Positions 49,457 to 59,258 of a stretch of 64,000 nucleotides of DNA are shown in pieces; within the stretch, counting starts at the first letter, position 1, and each line of letters begins with the position of its first letter. The notes beneath the pieces are model-generated. The model was not told the origin of the DNA and ran no database searches. It worked only from the letters and a program-made list of their open reading frames with translations. The stretch spans positions 248,001 to 312,000 of the forward strand of contig NZ_JACGWT010000005.1 in NCBI RefSeq assembly GCF_014137855.1, in the 5' to 3' direction. The position numbers were made by a program, and so were the translations under genes. The stretch is from Microlunatus kandeliicorticis. Its GTDB lineage: Bacteria > Actinomycetota > Actinomycetes > Propionibacteriales > Propionibacteriaceae.

Positions 49457-49487
49457 GGAAGCCGGCGCCGCGACCCCGGGGACGATC

Positions 49488-50465
49488 TCAGCCGCTGACG
49501 CGCACCAGCTCGCGGTAGGCCGGCATCCCGGCGCGGCCGGTCGCCGCCAGCAGCGCGACCAGGCAGGCCTCGGTGAACACGTCGGCGGCGGCCCCGAGCA
49601 GCGCGTTGAACGCCCCGAGCGCGGCGTAGGGGTCGGCCGGCGGTGCGACCCGGCCGGAACCGAGCGCGAACACGGTGTCGCCGTCGGAGAGCGTGTGCAC
49701 CGGCGCCACCGCCCGGGCCATCCCGTCGTGCCCGAGCAGGGACACCCGGCGGGCCTGCGCCTTGGTCAGGGTCGCGTCGGTGAGCACCACCCCGATGGTG
49801 GTGTTGAACCCGCGGGCGGCCGTCTCGACGGCCGCGGCGAGCGCGGCCCGCTCGTCGGCGGTCGGATCGGGCAGCCGACGCTCGCGGTCGGCCCACAGCC
49901 GCCCGTCGGGCGAGAGCGGCGAGCCGGCGGCGTTGACCACCACCGCAGCGCCGACCGAGACCCCGGTGTCCAGCACACGTTCGGCGTACCCGAAGCCGCC
50001 CTTGAGCCCGCCGCAGCGCGCCCCGGTGCCGGCCCCGACGCTGCCGGTGGCCGGCTCGCTCCCCGCCTCGAGCGCGGCGTCCAGCGCCCGGCGGCCGAAC
50101 CCGGCGTCCGGACGGTGGCCGAAGACGCCGCCACGGCCGAGGTCGAAGATCACCGCGGCCGGGACGATCGGCACCACCTGTCCGGGGCCGGGTCCGACCG
50201 GGAAGCCGCGGCCACGGGCCTCGAGCCCGGCCACCACCCCGTCGGCCGCCGCCAGCCCGTAGGCGCTGCCGCCGGTGAGCACCACCGCGTCGACCCGGTC
50301 GACCAGCGTGGACGGGTCGAGCAGGTCGGTCTCGCGGGTGCCCGGTCCGCCGCCCCGGACGTCCACCCCGCCGACCGCCGGCGCCAGCGCGGCGACCACC
50401 GTGGTCCCGGTCAGCCAGCCGTCGCCGTCCGCGGTGGCGTGGCCGATGCCGAACCCCGCGATCAC
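49488..50465 (-). CDS. P1-family (DmpA-like) peptidase/aminopeptidase
   Basis: 325 aa self-processing N-terminal hydrolase fold. [29 protein letters not shown] and the cleavage region [13 protein letters not shown] are typical of family P1 (L-aminopeptidase/D-esterase and relatives); cleavage before the Thr would free the nucleophile. Physiological substrate unknown. GTG at 50465; divergent from the DsbA-like gene. Confidence 0.88.
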   Translation of the reverse strand: MIAGFGIGHATADGDGWLTGTTVVAALAPAVGGVDVRGGGPGTRETDLLDPSTLVDRVDAVVLTGGSAYGLAAADGVVAGLEARGRGFPVGPGPGQVVPIVPAAVIFDLGRGGVFGHRPDAGFGRRALDAALEAGSEPATGSVGAGTGARCGGLKGGFGYAERVLDTGVSVGAAVVVNAAGSPLSPDGRLWADRERRLPDPTADERAALAAAVETAARGFNTTIGVVLTDATLTKAQARRVSLLGHDGMARAVAPVHTLSDGDTVFALGSGRVAPPADPYAALGAFNALLGAAADVFTEACLVALLAATGRAGMPAYRELVRVSG

Positions 50466-50521
50466 GATGCGTCCCCGTCCGTCCGCTGCACGGCTCGATC
50501 CTCGCAGGCCGGTCCCCTGGC

Positions 50522-50563
50522 CCGGGAACAGAGAGCCGGGAACAGAGAGCCGGGAACACGGAG
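50522..50563 (+). repeat. Three tandem 14-bp units carrying GGGAACA
   Basis: CCGGGAACAGAGAG at 50522 and 50536, and CCGGGAACACGGAG at 50550. Each contains GGAACA, the -35 sequence of SigH-type promoters; the third is correctly spaced for the downstream GTT. Confidence 0.85.
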
Positions 50564-50578
50564 CGGCCGCCGGCGGTT
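50553..50578 (+). promoter_or_regulatory. SigH-type promoter of the mycothiol-type reductase
   Basis: GGAACA (50553-50558), 17 nt, GTT (50576-50578), matching GGAA(T/C)A-N16-20-GTT. The ATG at 50588 is 9 nt past the GTT, so the mRNA would be leaderless or nearly so. Confidence 0.7.
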
Positions 50579-50587
50579 GTCGTGGGT

Positions 50588-51214
50588 ATGACTTCGACCG
50601 ATGCGTCCCCGTCCCGCTCGCGTGCCGACTTCTGGTTCGACCCGCTGTGTCCGTTCTGCTGGATCACCAGCCGGTTCATCCTCGAGGTGGAGAAGGTCCG
50701 CGACGTCGACGTGGCCTTCCACGTGATGAGCCTGGCCGTGCTGAACGAGAAGGAGGACCCGACCGAGGAGGACCGGGCCAACTTCGAGCGGGCCATCGGG
50801 CCGGTGCGGGTGGCGATCGCCGCCGCCGACCGCGAGGGCGACCAGGTGCTGGCCCCGCTCTACGCCGCGATGGGGACCCGGATCCACAACCAGGGCAACA
50901 AGGACCTCGACGCGGTGATCAGCGAGTCGCTGGCCGAGGTCGGGCTGCCGGCCGAGCTGGCCTCGGCGGCCACCAGCACCGAGTTCGACGAGAAGCTGCG
51001 GGCCAGCCACCACGCCGGGATGGACCAGGTGGGCCAGGGTGTCGGCACGCCGACGATCGTGATCAACGGGGTCGCCTTCTTCGGCCCGGTGATCACCCGG
51101 ATCCCGCGCGGCGAGGAGGCCGGGAAGCTCTGGGACGCGACGGTCACGCTGGCCGGCTTCCCCTACTTCTTCGAGATCAAGCGCGAGCGCACCGACTCGC
51201 TGCACTTCGACTGA
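50588..51214 (+). CDS. DsbA-family mycothiol-dependent reductase (Rv2466c-like)
   Basis: 208 aa thioredoxin-fold protein. [16 protein letters not shown] near residues 15-30 supplies the CPFC active site; [22 protein letters not shown] is the cis-Pro region. It resembles mycobacterial Rv2466c, a mycothiol-dependent nitroreductase of the SigH regulon, which agrees with the SigH-type promoter here. No ribosome site precedes ATG 50588; the GTG at 50582 is less likely because it is upstream of the predicted start. Confidence 0.88.
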   Translation: MTSTDASPSRSRADFWFDPLCPFCWITSRFILEVEKVRDVDVAFHVMSLAVLNEKEDPTEEDRANFERAIGPVRVAIAAADREGDQVLAPLYAAMGTRIHNQGNKDLDAVISESLAEVGLPAELASAATSTEFDEKLRASHHAGMDQVGQGVGTPTIVINGVAFFGPVITRIPRGEEAGKLWDATVTLAGFPYFFEIKRERTDSLHFD

Positions 51215-51238
51215 TCACCGGGGCTGCACCCGGTCAGA

Positions 51239-51288
51239 CGCACACGACCCGGGCCGGACTCGCGTCCGACCCGGGTCGTCGTGTGTCC
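51239..51288. terminator. Bidirectional terminator
   Basis: Long imperfect hairpin: ACACGACCCGGGCCGGAC (from about 51242) pairs with GTCCGACCCGGGTCGTCGTGT (to about 51285) around a TCGC loop. It separates the convergent DsbA-like and Gfo/Idh genes. Confidence 0.75.
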
Positions 51289-51321
51289 AGAACCGACAGT
51301 GCAGCCCGCTGGGGCAGACCG

Positions 51322-52425
51322 TCAGAGGACGATCTCTGCCCCGGCGTCCGCGGAGGCGTAGCAGGCGTCGATGATCAGCGCCCGGGTCAGACCGACCTGG
51401 CCGCGGTGATCGGCCCAGTCGCCGGACCCCACCGTGGTGAGGAAGTCGGCCACCGCGGCGTCGTGGCCGTGGCTGGGGCCGATCGCCGGCCGCACGTCCG
51501 CCGGGACGCCGGCCAGCTGGGTCCAGACCTCGAGCGACTGGTCACCGCCGCCGGGACGGCTCCAACCGATCGTCGCGCCGCCCTCGGTGCCGTAGAGGGT
51601 GCAGTAGATCTGGTCCTCGGGGATGTAGGAGGCCCAGCTGCTCTCCAGCAACAGCGTGCTGGTCAGCCCCGGGTCGCCGGTGCTGCCACCCTCGAGCCGG
51701 ACGAACGCGGTGGCCAGGTCCTCGACCTCGTAGCTGGTGTCGCCGCTACCGGTCTTGGTGCCGGCGTACCCGGTGGCCGCGCCGCGGCCGCGCGGGCCGA
51801 ACTCGGCGTAGCTGGCGCCGCTGACCGCCTTGACCTCGGGCTCGCCCATCAGGTGCAGCGCGATGTCGAGCATGTGCACCCCGATGTCCATCATCGGGCC
51901 GCCGCCGGCCAGCGTCTTCTTGGTGAACCAGCTGCCCAGGCCGGGGATCCCGGAGCGGCGCAGCCAGCCCGCCTTGGCGTAGTAGATCCGGCCCAGCACC
52001 CCGGCCTCGATCAGCTTCTTGGCCTCGGTGACGTCACCCCGGCGGCGGTGGTTGAACGAGATGTCGAGCACCCGGTCGTTGCGCTCGGCCGCGGCGACCA
52101 TCTCCTTGGCCCGGGTCGCGTTCTCGGCCATCGGCTTCTCGCTCAGCACGTGCAGCCCGGCGTCGAGGGCGGCGATGCTCATCGGCGCGTGCAGCGAGGT
52201 CGGGGTGCAGACGCTGATCACGTCGAGCTCGCCACGGGCGATCAGGTCGGCGTAGTCGGCGTAGCGGTGCTCGACGCCGTACTCGTCACCGAGCCGGGCC
52301 AGCGCGTCGCTCTCCATCCCGGCCAGCCCGACCAGCTCGGTGCGCGGGTCGGCCGCGTAGGCCTTCATGTGCTGCTGGCCGGCCCAGCCCAGACCGATCA
52401 CGCCGGCGCGGAGGGTGTCGGCCAT
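51322..52425 (-). CDS. Gfo/Idh/MocA-family sugar oxidoreductase
   Basis: 367 aa NAD(P)-dependent dehydrogenase. GVIGLGWAGQQHMKAYA is the nucleotide fold, EKPMAENATRAKEM the conserved lysine motif, and GGGPMMDIGVHMLDIALHLMG the catalytic Asp/His region. It probably oxidises a sugar or inositol derivative. The ATG overlaps the ThuA stop by 1 nt (TGATG), so the two are co-translated. It probably belongs to the same carbohydrate pathway as the nearby GH genes, although the tRNA and promoters separate them. Confidence 0.9.
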   Translation of the reverse strand: MADTLRAGVIGLGWAGQQHMKAYAADPRTELVGLAGMESDALARLGDEYGVEHRYADYADLIARGELDVISVCTPTSLHAPMSIAALDAGLHVLSEKPMAENATRAKEMVAAAERNDRVLDISFNHRRRGDVTEAKKLIEAGVLGRIYYAKAGWLRRSGIPGLGSWFTKKTLAGGGPMMDIGVHMLDIALHLMGEPEVKAVSGASYAEFGPRGRGAATGYAGTKTGSGDTSYEVEDLATAFVRLEGGSTGDPGLTSTLLLESSWASYIPEDQIYCTLYGTEGGATIGWSRPGGGDQSLEVWTQLAGVPADVRPAIGPSHGHDAAVADFLTTVGSGDWADHRGQVGLTRALIIDACYASADAGAEIVL

Positions 52426-53186
52426 CAGGCGTTCCCCCGATCGAAGCGCGGAGCGGGCATGTCGACGACCGCGGGCGCGACGAAGTCGGCGTTGTCCTCC
52501 GGCGCGGCCCAGCGGACGGCGTTGGCCAGCACCCGCTGGATGTCCGGGTGGTGGTAGACGGGGTAGTCCTGGTCACCGGGCGAGAAGTAGAAGACCCGGC
52601 CCTTGCCGCGGCGGTAGCAGCAGCCGGAGCGGAAGACCTCGCCCCCGGTGAAGGTGGACAGGAAGACCTGCTCGTCGGGCTGCGGGATGTCGAAGTACTC
52701 CCCGTACATCTCCTGCTCGTCGATGACGATCGGGTGCGGCACGCCCTGGGCGATCGGGTGCGACGGCGAGACCGTCCAGACCAGCTCGGTGTCGGCGGCG
52801 TTGCGCCACTGCAGCGAGCAGGTGGTGCCCATCAGCTTCTTGAAGATCTTGGAGAAGTGCGCCGAGTGCAGCACCAGGATGCCCATGCCGCCCAGCACCC
52901 GCTGGTGCACCTTCTCCACCACGGCGTCGTCGACGTCCCCGTGGGTGGCGTGACCCCACCAGGTGATGACGTCGGTGCTGTCGAGGACCTCGTCGGTCAG
53001 CCCGTGCTCGGGCTGGTCCTGGGTGGCGGTGCGCACCTCGACGCGGTCGCCGAGGACCCGGGTCAGGCCGGCGGCGATGGCGCCGTGCATGCCCTCCGGA
53101 TAGCGCTCCGCCATCGCGTCGCGGTCGCGTTCGGATCGTTCGTGGTAGTTCTCGCCCCAGACGGTGACGCGGATCGGTGAGTTCAC
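52425..53186 (-). CDS. ThuA-like protein (trehalose-utilisation family)
   Basis: 253 aa glutamine-amidotransferase-like fold: IRVTVWGENYHERSERDRDAMAERYPEGMH, LVLHSAHFSKIF, GEYFDIPQPDEQVFLSTFTGGEVFRSGCCYRRGKGRVFYFSPG. ThuA acts with ThuB (Gfo/Idh) in trehalose and related disaccharide breakdown through 3-keto sugars, matching the neighbour. GTG at 53186 is placed by CAGACT (53195-53200) 8 nt upstream; a palindromic operator lies in its spacer region. Confidence 0.9.
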   Translation of the reverse strand: MNSPIRVTVWGENYHERSERDRDAMAERYPEGMHGAIAAGLTRVLGDRVEVRTATQDQPEHGLTDEVLDSTDVITWWGHATHGDVDDAVVEKVHQRVLGGMGILVLHSAHFSKIFKKLMGTTCSLQWRNAADTELVWTVSPSHPIAQGVPHPIVIDEQEMYGEYFDIPQPDEQVFLSTFTGGEVFRSGCCYRRGKGRVFYFSPGDQDYPVYHHPDIQRVLANAVRWAAPEDNADFVAPAVVDMPAPRFDRGNA

Positions 53187-53194
53187 GGGTCGCC

Positions 53195-53212
53195 AGTCTG
53201 CTAGAAGCTTCT
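53195..53212 (-). promoter_or_regulatory. thuA promoter -10 and candidate operator
   Basis: CAGACT (53195-53200, minus strand) is the -10. Directly upstream is the perfect 10-bp palindrome AGAAGCTTCT (53203-53212), in the -10/-35 spacer, where a sugar-responsive repressor would block transcription. No regulator gene is in the window. Confidence 0.45.
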
Positions 53213-53257
53213 GGATCGTTCCACCCCGGGTGTGTCGTGCGGCGGGACGACCCCGAT

Positions 53258-53286
53258 TTGGGAAGCTCCCGGGCATCGGGTAACGT
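53258..53286 (+). promoter_or_regulatory. tRNA-fMet promoter
   Basis: TTGGGA (53258-53263), 17 nt, TAACGT (53281-53286), ending 12 nt before the tRNA 5' end. Confidence 0.7.
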
Positions 53287-53298
53287 CTTCCGAGCCGA

Positions 53299-53372
53299 CG
53301 CGGGGTGGAGCAGCTCGGTAGCTCGCTGGGCTCATAACCCAGAGGTCGCAGGTTCAAATCCTGCCCCCGCTA
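53299..53372 (+). tRNA. Initiator tRNA-fMet (CAT)
   Basis: Cloverleaf with anticodon CAT. Initiator marks are present: unpaired first base (C1 against U72) and three consecutive G:C pairs in the anticodon stem (CTGGG/CCCAG). T arm GCAGG-TTCAAAT-CCTGC. CCA is not encoded. Confidence 0.96.
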
Positions 53373-53379
53373 CAGACGG

Positions 53380-53414
53380 ACGAAGGGCGACACCGGACCG
53401 GTGTCGCCCTTCGT
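53380..53414 (+). terminator. tRNA-fMet terminator
   Basis: ACGAAGGGCGACACCGG pairs with its complement to 53414 (17-bp arms), followed by CGTTCC. It lies between the tRNA and the convergent lipoprotein gene. Confidence 0.85.
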
Positions 53415-53441
53415 CGTTCCCGGACCCGGCCGGAGACCGAG

Positions 53442-54260
53442 TCAGCGGGTGATCGCGACCTCGCGGACCAGCACGTGCCCGGGGAAGCTGTTCTTCCAGC
53501 CGGCCACCTGAAGCGTGTAGCGGTGCGGACCGACGATCGGGTCGCGCACGACCGAACCCACCTCGACCCCGTCGAACAGGTAGCGGGTGCCGGTGGTGCT
53601 GGTCATGATCGTGTAGGTGTGCCACTGGGTCCAGTCGACGGCCGGCCAGAACGAGTCGACGTCGGGGCAGTTGAGGTCGGTCTTGCACCGCGCGCCGGTG
53701 GCGTGGTCGTGCGCCAGCGGGCTCTGCACGAACCGGGCCTCGGGCCAGTTCTTCTCCCCGCGCCGCGGCTCGTTCCCGGTCGGCCACATCATCACCGACA
53801 TGCCGTAGCCCTGTCCGGGCACGACCTTGAGGGTGATCGAGGTGACCGCACCGGCTTCCAGGTCGTTGGGTCCGAACCAGCCGGCCGCGCCGGGACCCGA
53901 GGTGTCACCGCCGGGCAGCCGGACGTCCATCACCCCGTCGTGGGCGGAGATCGTCCAGAAGTACTTCCCCTTGCCCTCGCCGTTGCGGTACGGGTTCCAG
54001 ACCCCGCGGTAGACCCGGTTGAAGTCGTCCTCGCCCGCGTCCTTGGTGAACCGGTAGCGGTAGTCGGGCTTCGGCAGCGCCACCCGGCGCGCGTCAGCGG
54101 GCAGCGGTGTGGGGGCGCGGTCCGACCCGAGCGTGGGGTCGCCGGCCGGGCGCAGCGTCCGCGGCGGGTCGGCCGGGCTGAGCACGGCGCAGCCGCCGGC
54201 CAGGGCGCTGCTCGCCGCGGTGACCAGGGCGATCACGGCGGCGGCGAGTCTCGTCGGCAC
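53442..54260 (-). CDS. GH16-fold-like secreted lipoprotein
   Basis: 272 aa. Signal peptide LAAAVIALVTAASSALAGGC with a lipobox-like LAGGC, then a concanavalin-type beta sandwich: YFWTISAHDGVMDVRLPGG, GPNDLEAGAVTSITLKVVPGQGYGMSVMMWP, DWTQWHTYTIMTSTTGTRYLFDGVEVGS. It looks like GH16 or polysaccharide-lyase relatives, but the ExDxxE catalytic motif is absent (NWPEARFVQSP at that place), so it may bind rather than cut glycans. GTG at 54260 is chosen for the GGGGGAGGGGGG ribosome site; an upstream ATG would spoil the signal peptide. Confidence 0.75.
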   Translation of the reverse strand: MPTRLAAAVIALVTAASSALAGGCAVLSPADPPRTLRPAGDPTLGSDRAPTPLPADARRVALPKPDYRYRFTKDAGEDDFNRVYRGVWNPYRNGEGKGKYFWTISAHDGVMDVRLPGGDTSGPGAAGWFGPNDLEAGAVTSITLKVVPGQGYGMSVMMWPTGNEPRRGEKNWPEARFVQSPLAHDHATGARCKTDLNCPDVDSFWPAVDWTQWHTYTIMTSTTGTRYLFDGVEVGSVVRDPIVGPHRYTLQVAGWKNSFPGHVLVREVAITR

Positions 54261-54407
54261 CCGATCCCCCCTCCCCCGATCCAGGCACGCGATCACGCAC
54301 CCTAGCGAGGAGGAGGTCGGGATTCATGCTGGACGGGCCGGGACACCGTCGGTTCACAGCCTGGACCGGAGACGTCCGGCGATCCGTTCGGTCGGACGCG
54401 ACCGGTC

Positions 54408-55487
<1,080 letters not shown>

Positions 55488-55489
55488 GA

Positions 55490-58090
55490 TCAGAAATCCT
55501 GCCTCTCGCTGTGGGGATCGAGCACGAGGTGGACGCTCTCGCCCGCCTCCAGGGTGGTCGGCCCGCTCAGGCCGAACGTCCGGCCGTCGGGGTGGGTGAC
55601 CTGGCATGCGGCCAGGTCGAGGGTGCCGCCGAGCAGCTCGAGCCGGATGCCGGTACCGTCCGCGACAGCCTGGCCCCAGCCGAGGGCGGTGCTGAACGGG
55701 ACGCTGAACCGGTCGCCGTCGTAGGCGGCCGGCGCCGGAGCCAGCCGGAGGGTCCTGCTCGGCGCGTCCCACTGTGCCCCGGTCAGCGCCAGCAGCACGC
55801 CCCAGCTGGCCATCGACCGGGCGTAGTGGTTGCCGCACTCCGCCTCGTTCCACGGGTTGCGGTGCACGCCGTCGTGCCGGTCGCGGACCGCCCGGACGAT
55901 CTGCAGCGCCTCCTCGACGAAGCCCTCGTAGGCCAGGTGGGTGGCGACCTGGTACTCGATGCCGGACCAGACCTCGTCGCTGTAGACGAAGGGGATCCGG
56001 GGGCGACCACCGCGCGGCCAGCTGCAGAGGATCAGTCCGGCGTCGTCGTTGAGCGCGTAGGTGCGCTGGACGCTCGGGTAGTCGGTGAAGTCGGTGCGGA
56101 AGTTGTGGGCGTGGACGGCGCGGACCGCCGAGCGGACGTGCTCGGGCGGCAGCAGGTGACCCAGCCCGTTGAGGTGCGCCCAGGTCTGCCCGAGCAGCTG
56201 GTCCGACAGGCAGCCGGCGCCGTACTGGTAGCGGTACGCGTCCACGCCACCGTGCGCCTCGGTCCGCTGCTCGTAGAACTCACCGTTGAACATCAGCGCG
56301 TCGGCCCGCTCGGCGCCGGTGTCGGCGGCCCGCTGCCAGCGCTCGGCGACCTCGGCCTCGCCCCGGGCCCGGGCCAGGACCACCCCGGCCCGCAGGGCCG
56401 CCAGGAAGATCGAGGTGCCGAGCATGTTCGGGCCGTAGAACTCGATGTCGTAGGTGTTGTGCTGCTGTCCGTCGAGCAGCAGGTCGCCGTCGGTGTCCCA
56501 GCGGTCGAAGGCGAAGTCGAGGGCGCGCCGGGCGGCGGGCCAGAGCTCGGCGAGGAAGTCGTCGGCGCCGCTGAACCGCCACTCGCGGTAGAGCCGGAGC
56601 ACCGTGCCGAGCTGGCCGTCGACGGCCGGGTGGAACTCCCACGGTTCCTGGCCGAGCACCAGCCCGCTGCGGAACCGCATCCGCCCGTCGGGCAGCGTCT
56701 CGCGGGCGAACTCGTTGCGCCGGGCCGTCCGCTCGAGCGCCGGGAACAGCCAGGCGACCGCCTGGGCGTAGTTCCAGACGTGGGTGCAGGTCCCCTCGCA
56801 GCTGCCGGCGTGGTCGAAGCTGCCCTCCCAGGCGGCGAACTGGCCGACGCCGTCGGGATCCCCGCCGTCCGGATCGGTCTCGAGCAGCAGGCAGGTGGTG
56901 CTGCGGAGCACGACCAGCGTCGAGCTGACCGCGTCGACGACCTCGGCGGGCAGGCTCGATCCGTGCAGGGCGGTGTGGAACGCCTTCGTCGCACCCTCGA
57001 GCCGGGGCAGGTCGGCCAGCAGCCGGGCACCGGCGTCCCAGGCGTCGGTGGTGTCGCGGGCGTACCGGTTGCGGACGGTGGCGAACCCGGTGCCGGCGTA
57101 CCCCTCGTCGGTGAGGTTGCCGCCGGCCCAGGCCCGCGGGCGGAGCGGGACGTGCCAGGCCAGCACGAAGTCGAAGTCGCGGGTCTCCCCCGGCCGCAGG
57201 GTCGCGTGCAGCGCCAGGCTCCCGGTCACCAGCGTCGGCAACCGGGCGGCGAAGGCGGCCGCGTCCTCGCCGTCGCGCGGCTGCTCGAGCGTCGCGGGCT
57301 GCGGCTCGAGCCGGCCGTCGGCGCAGAGGTCGTCCCAGAAGAGCTGGACGCCGTCCTGCCAGAAGTCGGTGGCCCAGCGCGGCGTCGCGGTGACCTCGCC
57401 ACCGGTCGCACGGTGCGGGGTGAGCAGCGCGGCGGTCCCGTGCCGGACGTCGTCGGCGGGCAGGTCGGTGCCGAAGACCAGCCCGGTGAGGTCGCCGTCG
57501 TCGCGACGTCCGACCGTCGGCCGACCGGCGTGGACCGGGAACTGAAAGACGTTGTGGCCGGTGATGCCGATCGGGTTGGACATCGACCCGGCCACCGTCA
57601 CCTCTACCGGTTCAGCACCCGGGTTGTGCGCCCGGTAGCGGAGCAGGGCCGCGGGCAGACCGGAGGCGGCGACGTCGAGCGGCACCAACGGCGTGAACGC
57701 CTCGAGGCCGACGTCGACGGGCAGGTCGGGATCGTCGAAGTCGATCCGCAGCACCGGGTACTCGACCCGCATCCGCGAGCCGGCCAGTCGGGGCAGCCCG
57801 GCCACCTTGCCGATGTGGTGACCGGAGTCGCCCTCGTGCGGGCCGTGGATCCGGGACTCGAGCACCCGGGTGACCGCGGGTCCGCCGGTCGGCTGGGCGC
57901 GGACGGCGAAGAAGGTGAAAGGCAGCCAGCTGTGCTTGTCCGGCCGGTTGCTGATCTCCCAGTCGCGGAGCTCGCCGCGGGCCCCGACCGACACCGTCCC
58001 GGTGCCGATCCCGCCGAGCGGGAAGGCCGCCACGGTCGCCTCCGGCCCGATCGTGCGCGGACCCGGCCAGGCCGTCGCCGTCGTCGTCAT
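55490..58090 (-). CDS. GH116 family glycosidase (GBA2-like)
   Basis: 866 aa. The N-terminal beta-sandwich (AAFPLGGIGTGTVSVGARGELRDWEI) and an (alpha/alpha)6 catalytic domain with CEGTCTHVWNYAQAVAWLFPALER, the nucleophile motif HNTYDIEFYGPN and YSDEVWSGIEYQVATHL fit GH116, which includes beta-glucosidases, beta-xylosidases and glucosylceramidases. No signal peptide. Paired with GH172 on one transcript. ATG at 58090; AAGGCT ends 6 nt upstream, possibly leaderless. Confidence 0.9.
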   Translation of the reverse strand: MTTTATAWPGPRTIGPEATVAAFPLGGIGTGTVSVGARGELRDWEISNRPDKHSWLPFTFFAVRAQPTGGPAVTRVLESRIHGPHEGDSGHHIGKVAGLPRLAGSRMRVEYPVLRIDFDDPDLPVDVGLEAFTPLVPLDVAASGLPAALLRYRAHNPGAEPVEVTVAGSMSNPIGITGHNVFQFPVHAGRPTVGRRDDGDLTGLVFGTDLPADDVRHGTAALLTPHRATGGEVTATPRWATDFWQDGVQLFWDDLCADGRLEPQPATLEQPRDGEDAAAFAARLPTLVTGSLALHATLRPGETRDFDFVLAWHVPLRPRAWAGGNLTDEGYAGTGFATVRNRYARDTTDAWDAGARLLADLPRLEGATKAFHTALHGSSLPAEVVDAVSSTLVVLRSTTCLLLETDPDGGDPDGVGQFAAWEGSFDHAGSCEGTCTHVWNYAQAVAWLFPALERTARRNEFARETLPDGRMRFRSGLVLGQEPWEFHPAVDGQLGTVLRLYREWRFSGADDFLAELWPAARRALDFAFDRWDTDGDLLLDGQQHNTYDIEFYGPNMLGTSIFLAALRAGVVLARARGEAEVAERWQRAADTGAERADALMFNGEFYEQRTEAHGGVDAYRYQYGAGCLSDQLLGQTWAHLNGLGHLLPPEHVRSAVRAVHAHNFRTDFTDYPSVQRTYALNDDAGLILCSWPRGGRPRIPFVYSDEVWSGIEYQVATHLAYEGFVEEALQIVRAVRDRHDGVHRNPWNEAECGNHYARSMASWGVLLALTGAQWDAPSRTLRLAPAPAAYDGDRFSVPFSTALGWGQAVADGTGIRLELLGGTLDLAACQVTHPDGRTFGLSGPTTLEAGESVHLVLDPHSERQDF

Positions 58091-58110
58091 GGCGACAGCC
58101 TTGCAGTCCC

Positions 58111-58770
58111 GTGCCGCTCTGGTTGGCTGGGTCGGTGGTCGCACGACGCTTCACCCGGGCCGAGCTCGAGAGCTACCGGGACACGGAGGTGCCCGACCTG
58201 ATCGGGCCCGGAGTCCGGCTGCTGTTCGTCGGGATCAATCCGGGTCTCTGGACCGCGGCCACCCGGACGCACTTCGCCCACCCCGGCAACCGGTTCTACC
58301 CGGCGCTGCTCCGCGCCGGGGTGATCGACCGGCCGATCGACGCCGCGGCCGGCTTCACCGACGCGGACCGGGCGATGCTGGTCGAACGCGGGATCGGGCT
58401 GACCAACCTGGTGCCGCGGGCCACCGCCCGCGCGGACGAGCTCTCCCGCGACGAGCTCCGGTCCGGCGCGGCGGCGCTCGTCGACCGGGTCCGCGTCCAC
58501 CGGCCCCGGGTGGTCGCGTTCGCCGGGATCACCGCCTTCCGGACGGCCTTCGGCCGGCCGCGCGCCCGGACCGGTCGCCAGCCGGACCCGTGGGCCGACG
58601 ACACCGCGGACACCGCGCTGTGGGTGGTGCCGAACCCGAGCGGGCTGAACGCCCACGACACCGTCGAGACCCTCGCGGCGGCCTACGCGGAACCGGCCGC
58701 CCACGCCGGGCTGCTGCCGGACCGGTCCCGACCCGCACCGGCGGACCGACCCGCGGAACCGGCCGACTGA
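58111..58770 (+). CDS. mug: G/U mismatch-specific DNA glycosylase (Mug/UDG family 2)
   Basis: 219 aa (211 from the alternative GTG at 58135). FVGINPGLWTAATRTHFAHPGNRFYPAL contains the catalytic Asn in GINPG, and VVPNPSGLN is the second motif. It removes uracil or thymine opposite guanine. A Pro-rich tail follows. Neither GTG has a clear ribosome site; the GTG at 58135 leads directly into the conserved RRFTRAEL start. Divergent from GH116 with only about 20-44 nt between. Confidence 0.88.
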   Translation: MPLWLAGSVVARRFTRAELESYRDTEVPDLIGPGVRLLFVGINPGLWTAATRTHFAHPGNRFYPALLRAGVIDRPIDAAAGFTDADRAMLVERGIGLTNLVPRATARADELSRDELRSGAAALVDRVRVHRPRVVAFAGITAFRTAFGRPRARTGRQPDPWADDTADTALWVVPNPSGLNAHDTVETLAAAYAEPAAHAGLLPDRSRPAPADRPAEPAD

Positions 58771-58960
58771 GAATCCGCTGCGAATCCCCGGTGAGCGTCC
58801 GGCCGTGACCGGTTCGTCCCCGCTGCGGGGGTGCCCCCGAGGCCGTCCGATCGACCGCTGACCTGGGGGTTCACCGCGATGGCCCGACGGTCTCCGGATG
58901 CCCCGGGGGCGCCGTGCGCGGCCCACTTCTCAGCCGGGCGCCGGGGCCGGGTCCCGGCTC

Positions 58961-58989
58961 TTGCCGGTGACCCCCGGCGGTCCTAGATT
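58961..58989 (+). promoter_or_regulatory. Vegetative promoter in gene-free region
   Basis: TTGCCG (58961-58966), exactly 17 nt, TAGATT (58984-58989). One of the best sigma-A matches in the window. Start predicted near 58996, giving a leader of about 86 nt to the GTG at 59082. Confidence 0.65.
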
Positions 58990-59081
58990 TCCGCTCGAGG
59001 CTCCTCACCGGGGGGTGCGACCTCGCACTGCGCAACCGCGCCCGTCGTTGCGCGACCTCGGCTCCAGAGGAGAACTCCCCC

Positions 59082-59258
59082 GTGTTCCTACCCCGGTCCG
59101 TGGCGCTCGCCCGCACCCCCGGGGCGAGCCGTGGCCCGCGCCCGTCCCGCGCCGCCCGGCGCACCCACCCTGACGACCCGACCGCGTCCTACGACGGCGG
59201 CCGGGTGTCGACGCGCTCTGGGGGGAGCGCGAGCAGGTCTCCCGGTCCCGGGGGGTGA
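59082..59258 (+). CDS. Putative 58-aa basic protein (uncertain)
   Basis: GTG after AGAGGAG with a 9-nt gap; begins MFLPRSVALARTPGASRGPR, rich in Arg, Ser, Gly and Pro, with no hydrophobic or domain pattern. It may be a leader peptide or chance. The support is the upstream promoter and ribosome site only; no family is recognised. Confidence 0.3.
   Translation: MFLPRSVALARTPGASRGPRPSRAARRTHPDDPTASYDGGRVSTRSGGSASRSPGPGG

Noticed and set aside
55511-58201. 896-codon open frame opposite the GH116 gene
   Set aside because: Mirror frame rich in Gly/Val/Arg; GH116 motifs are on the other strand.
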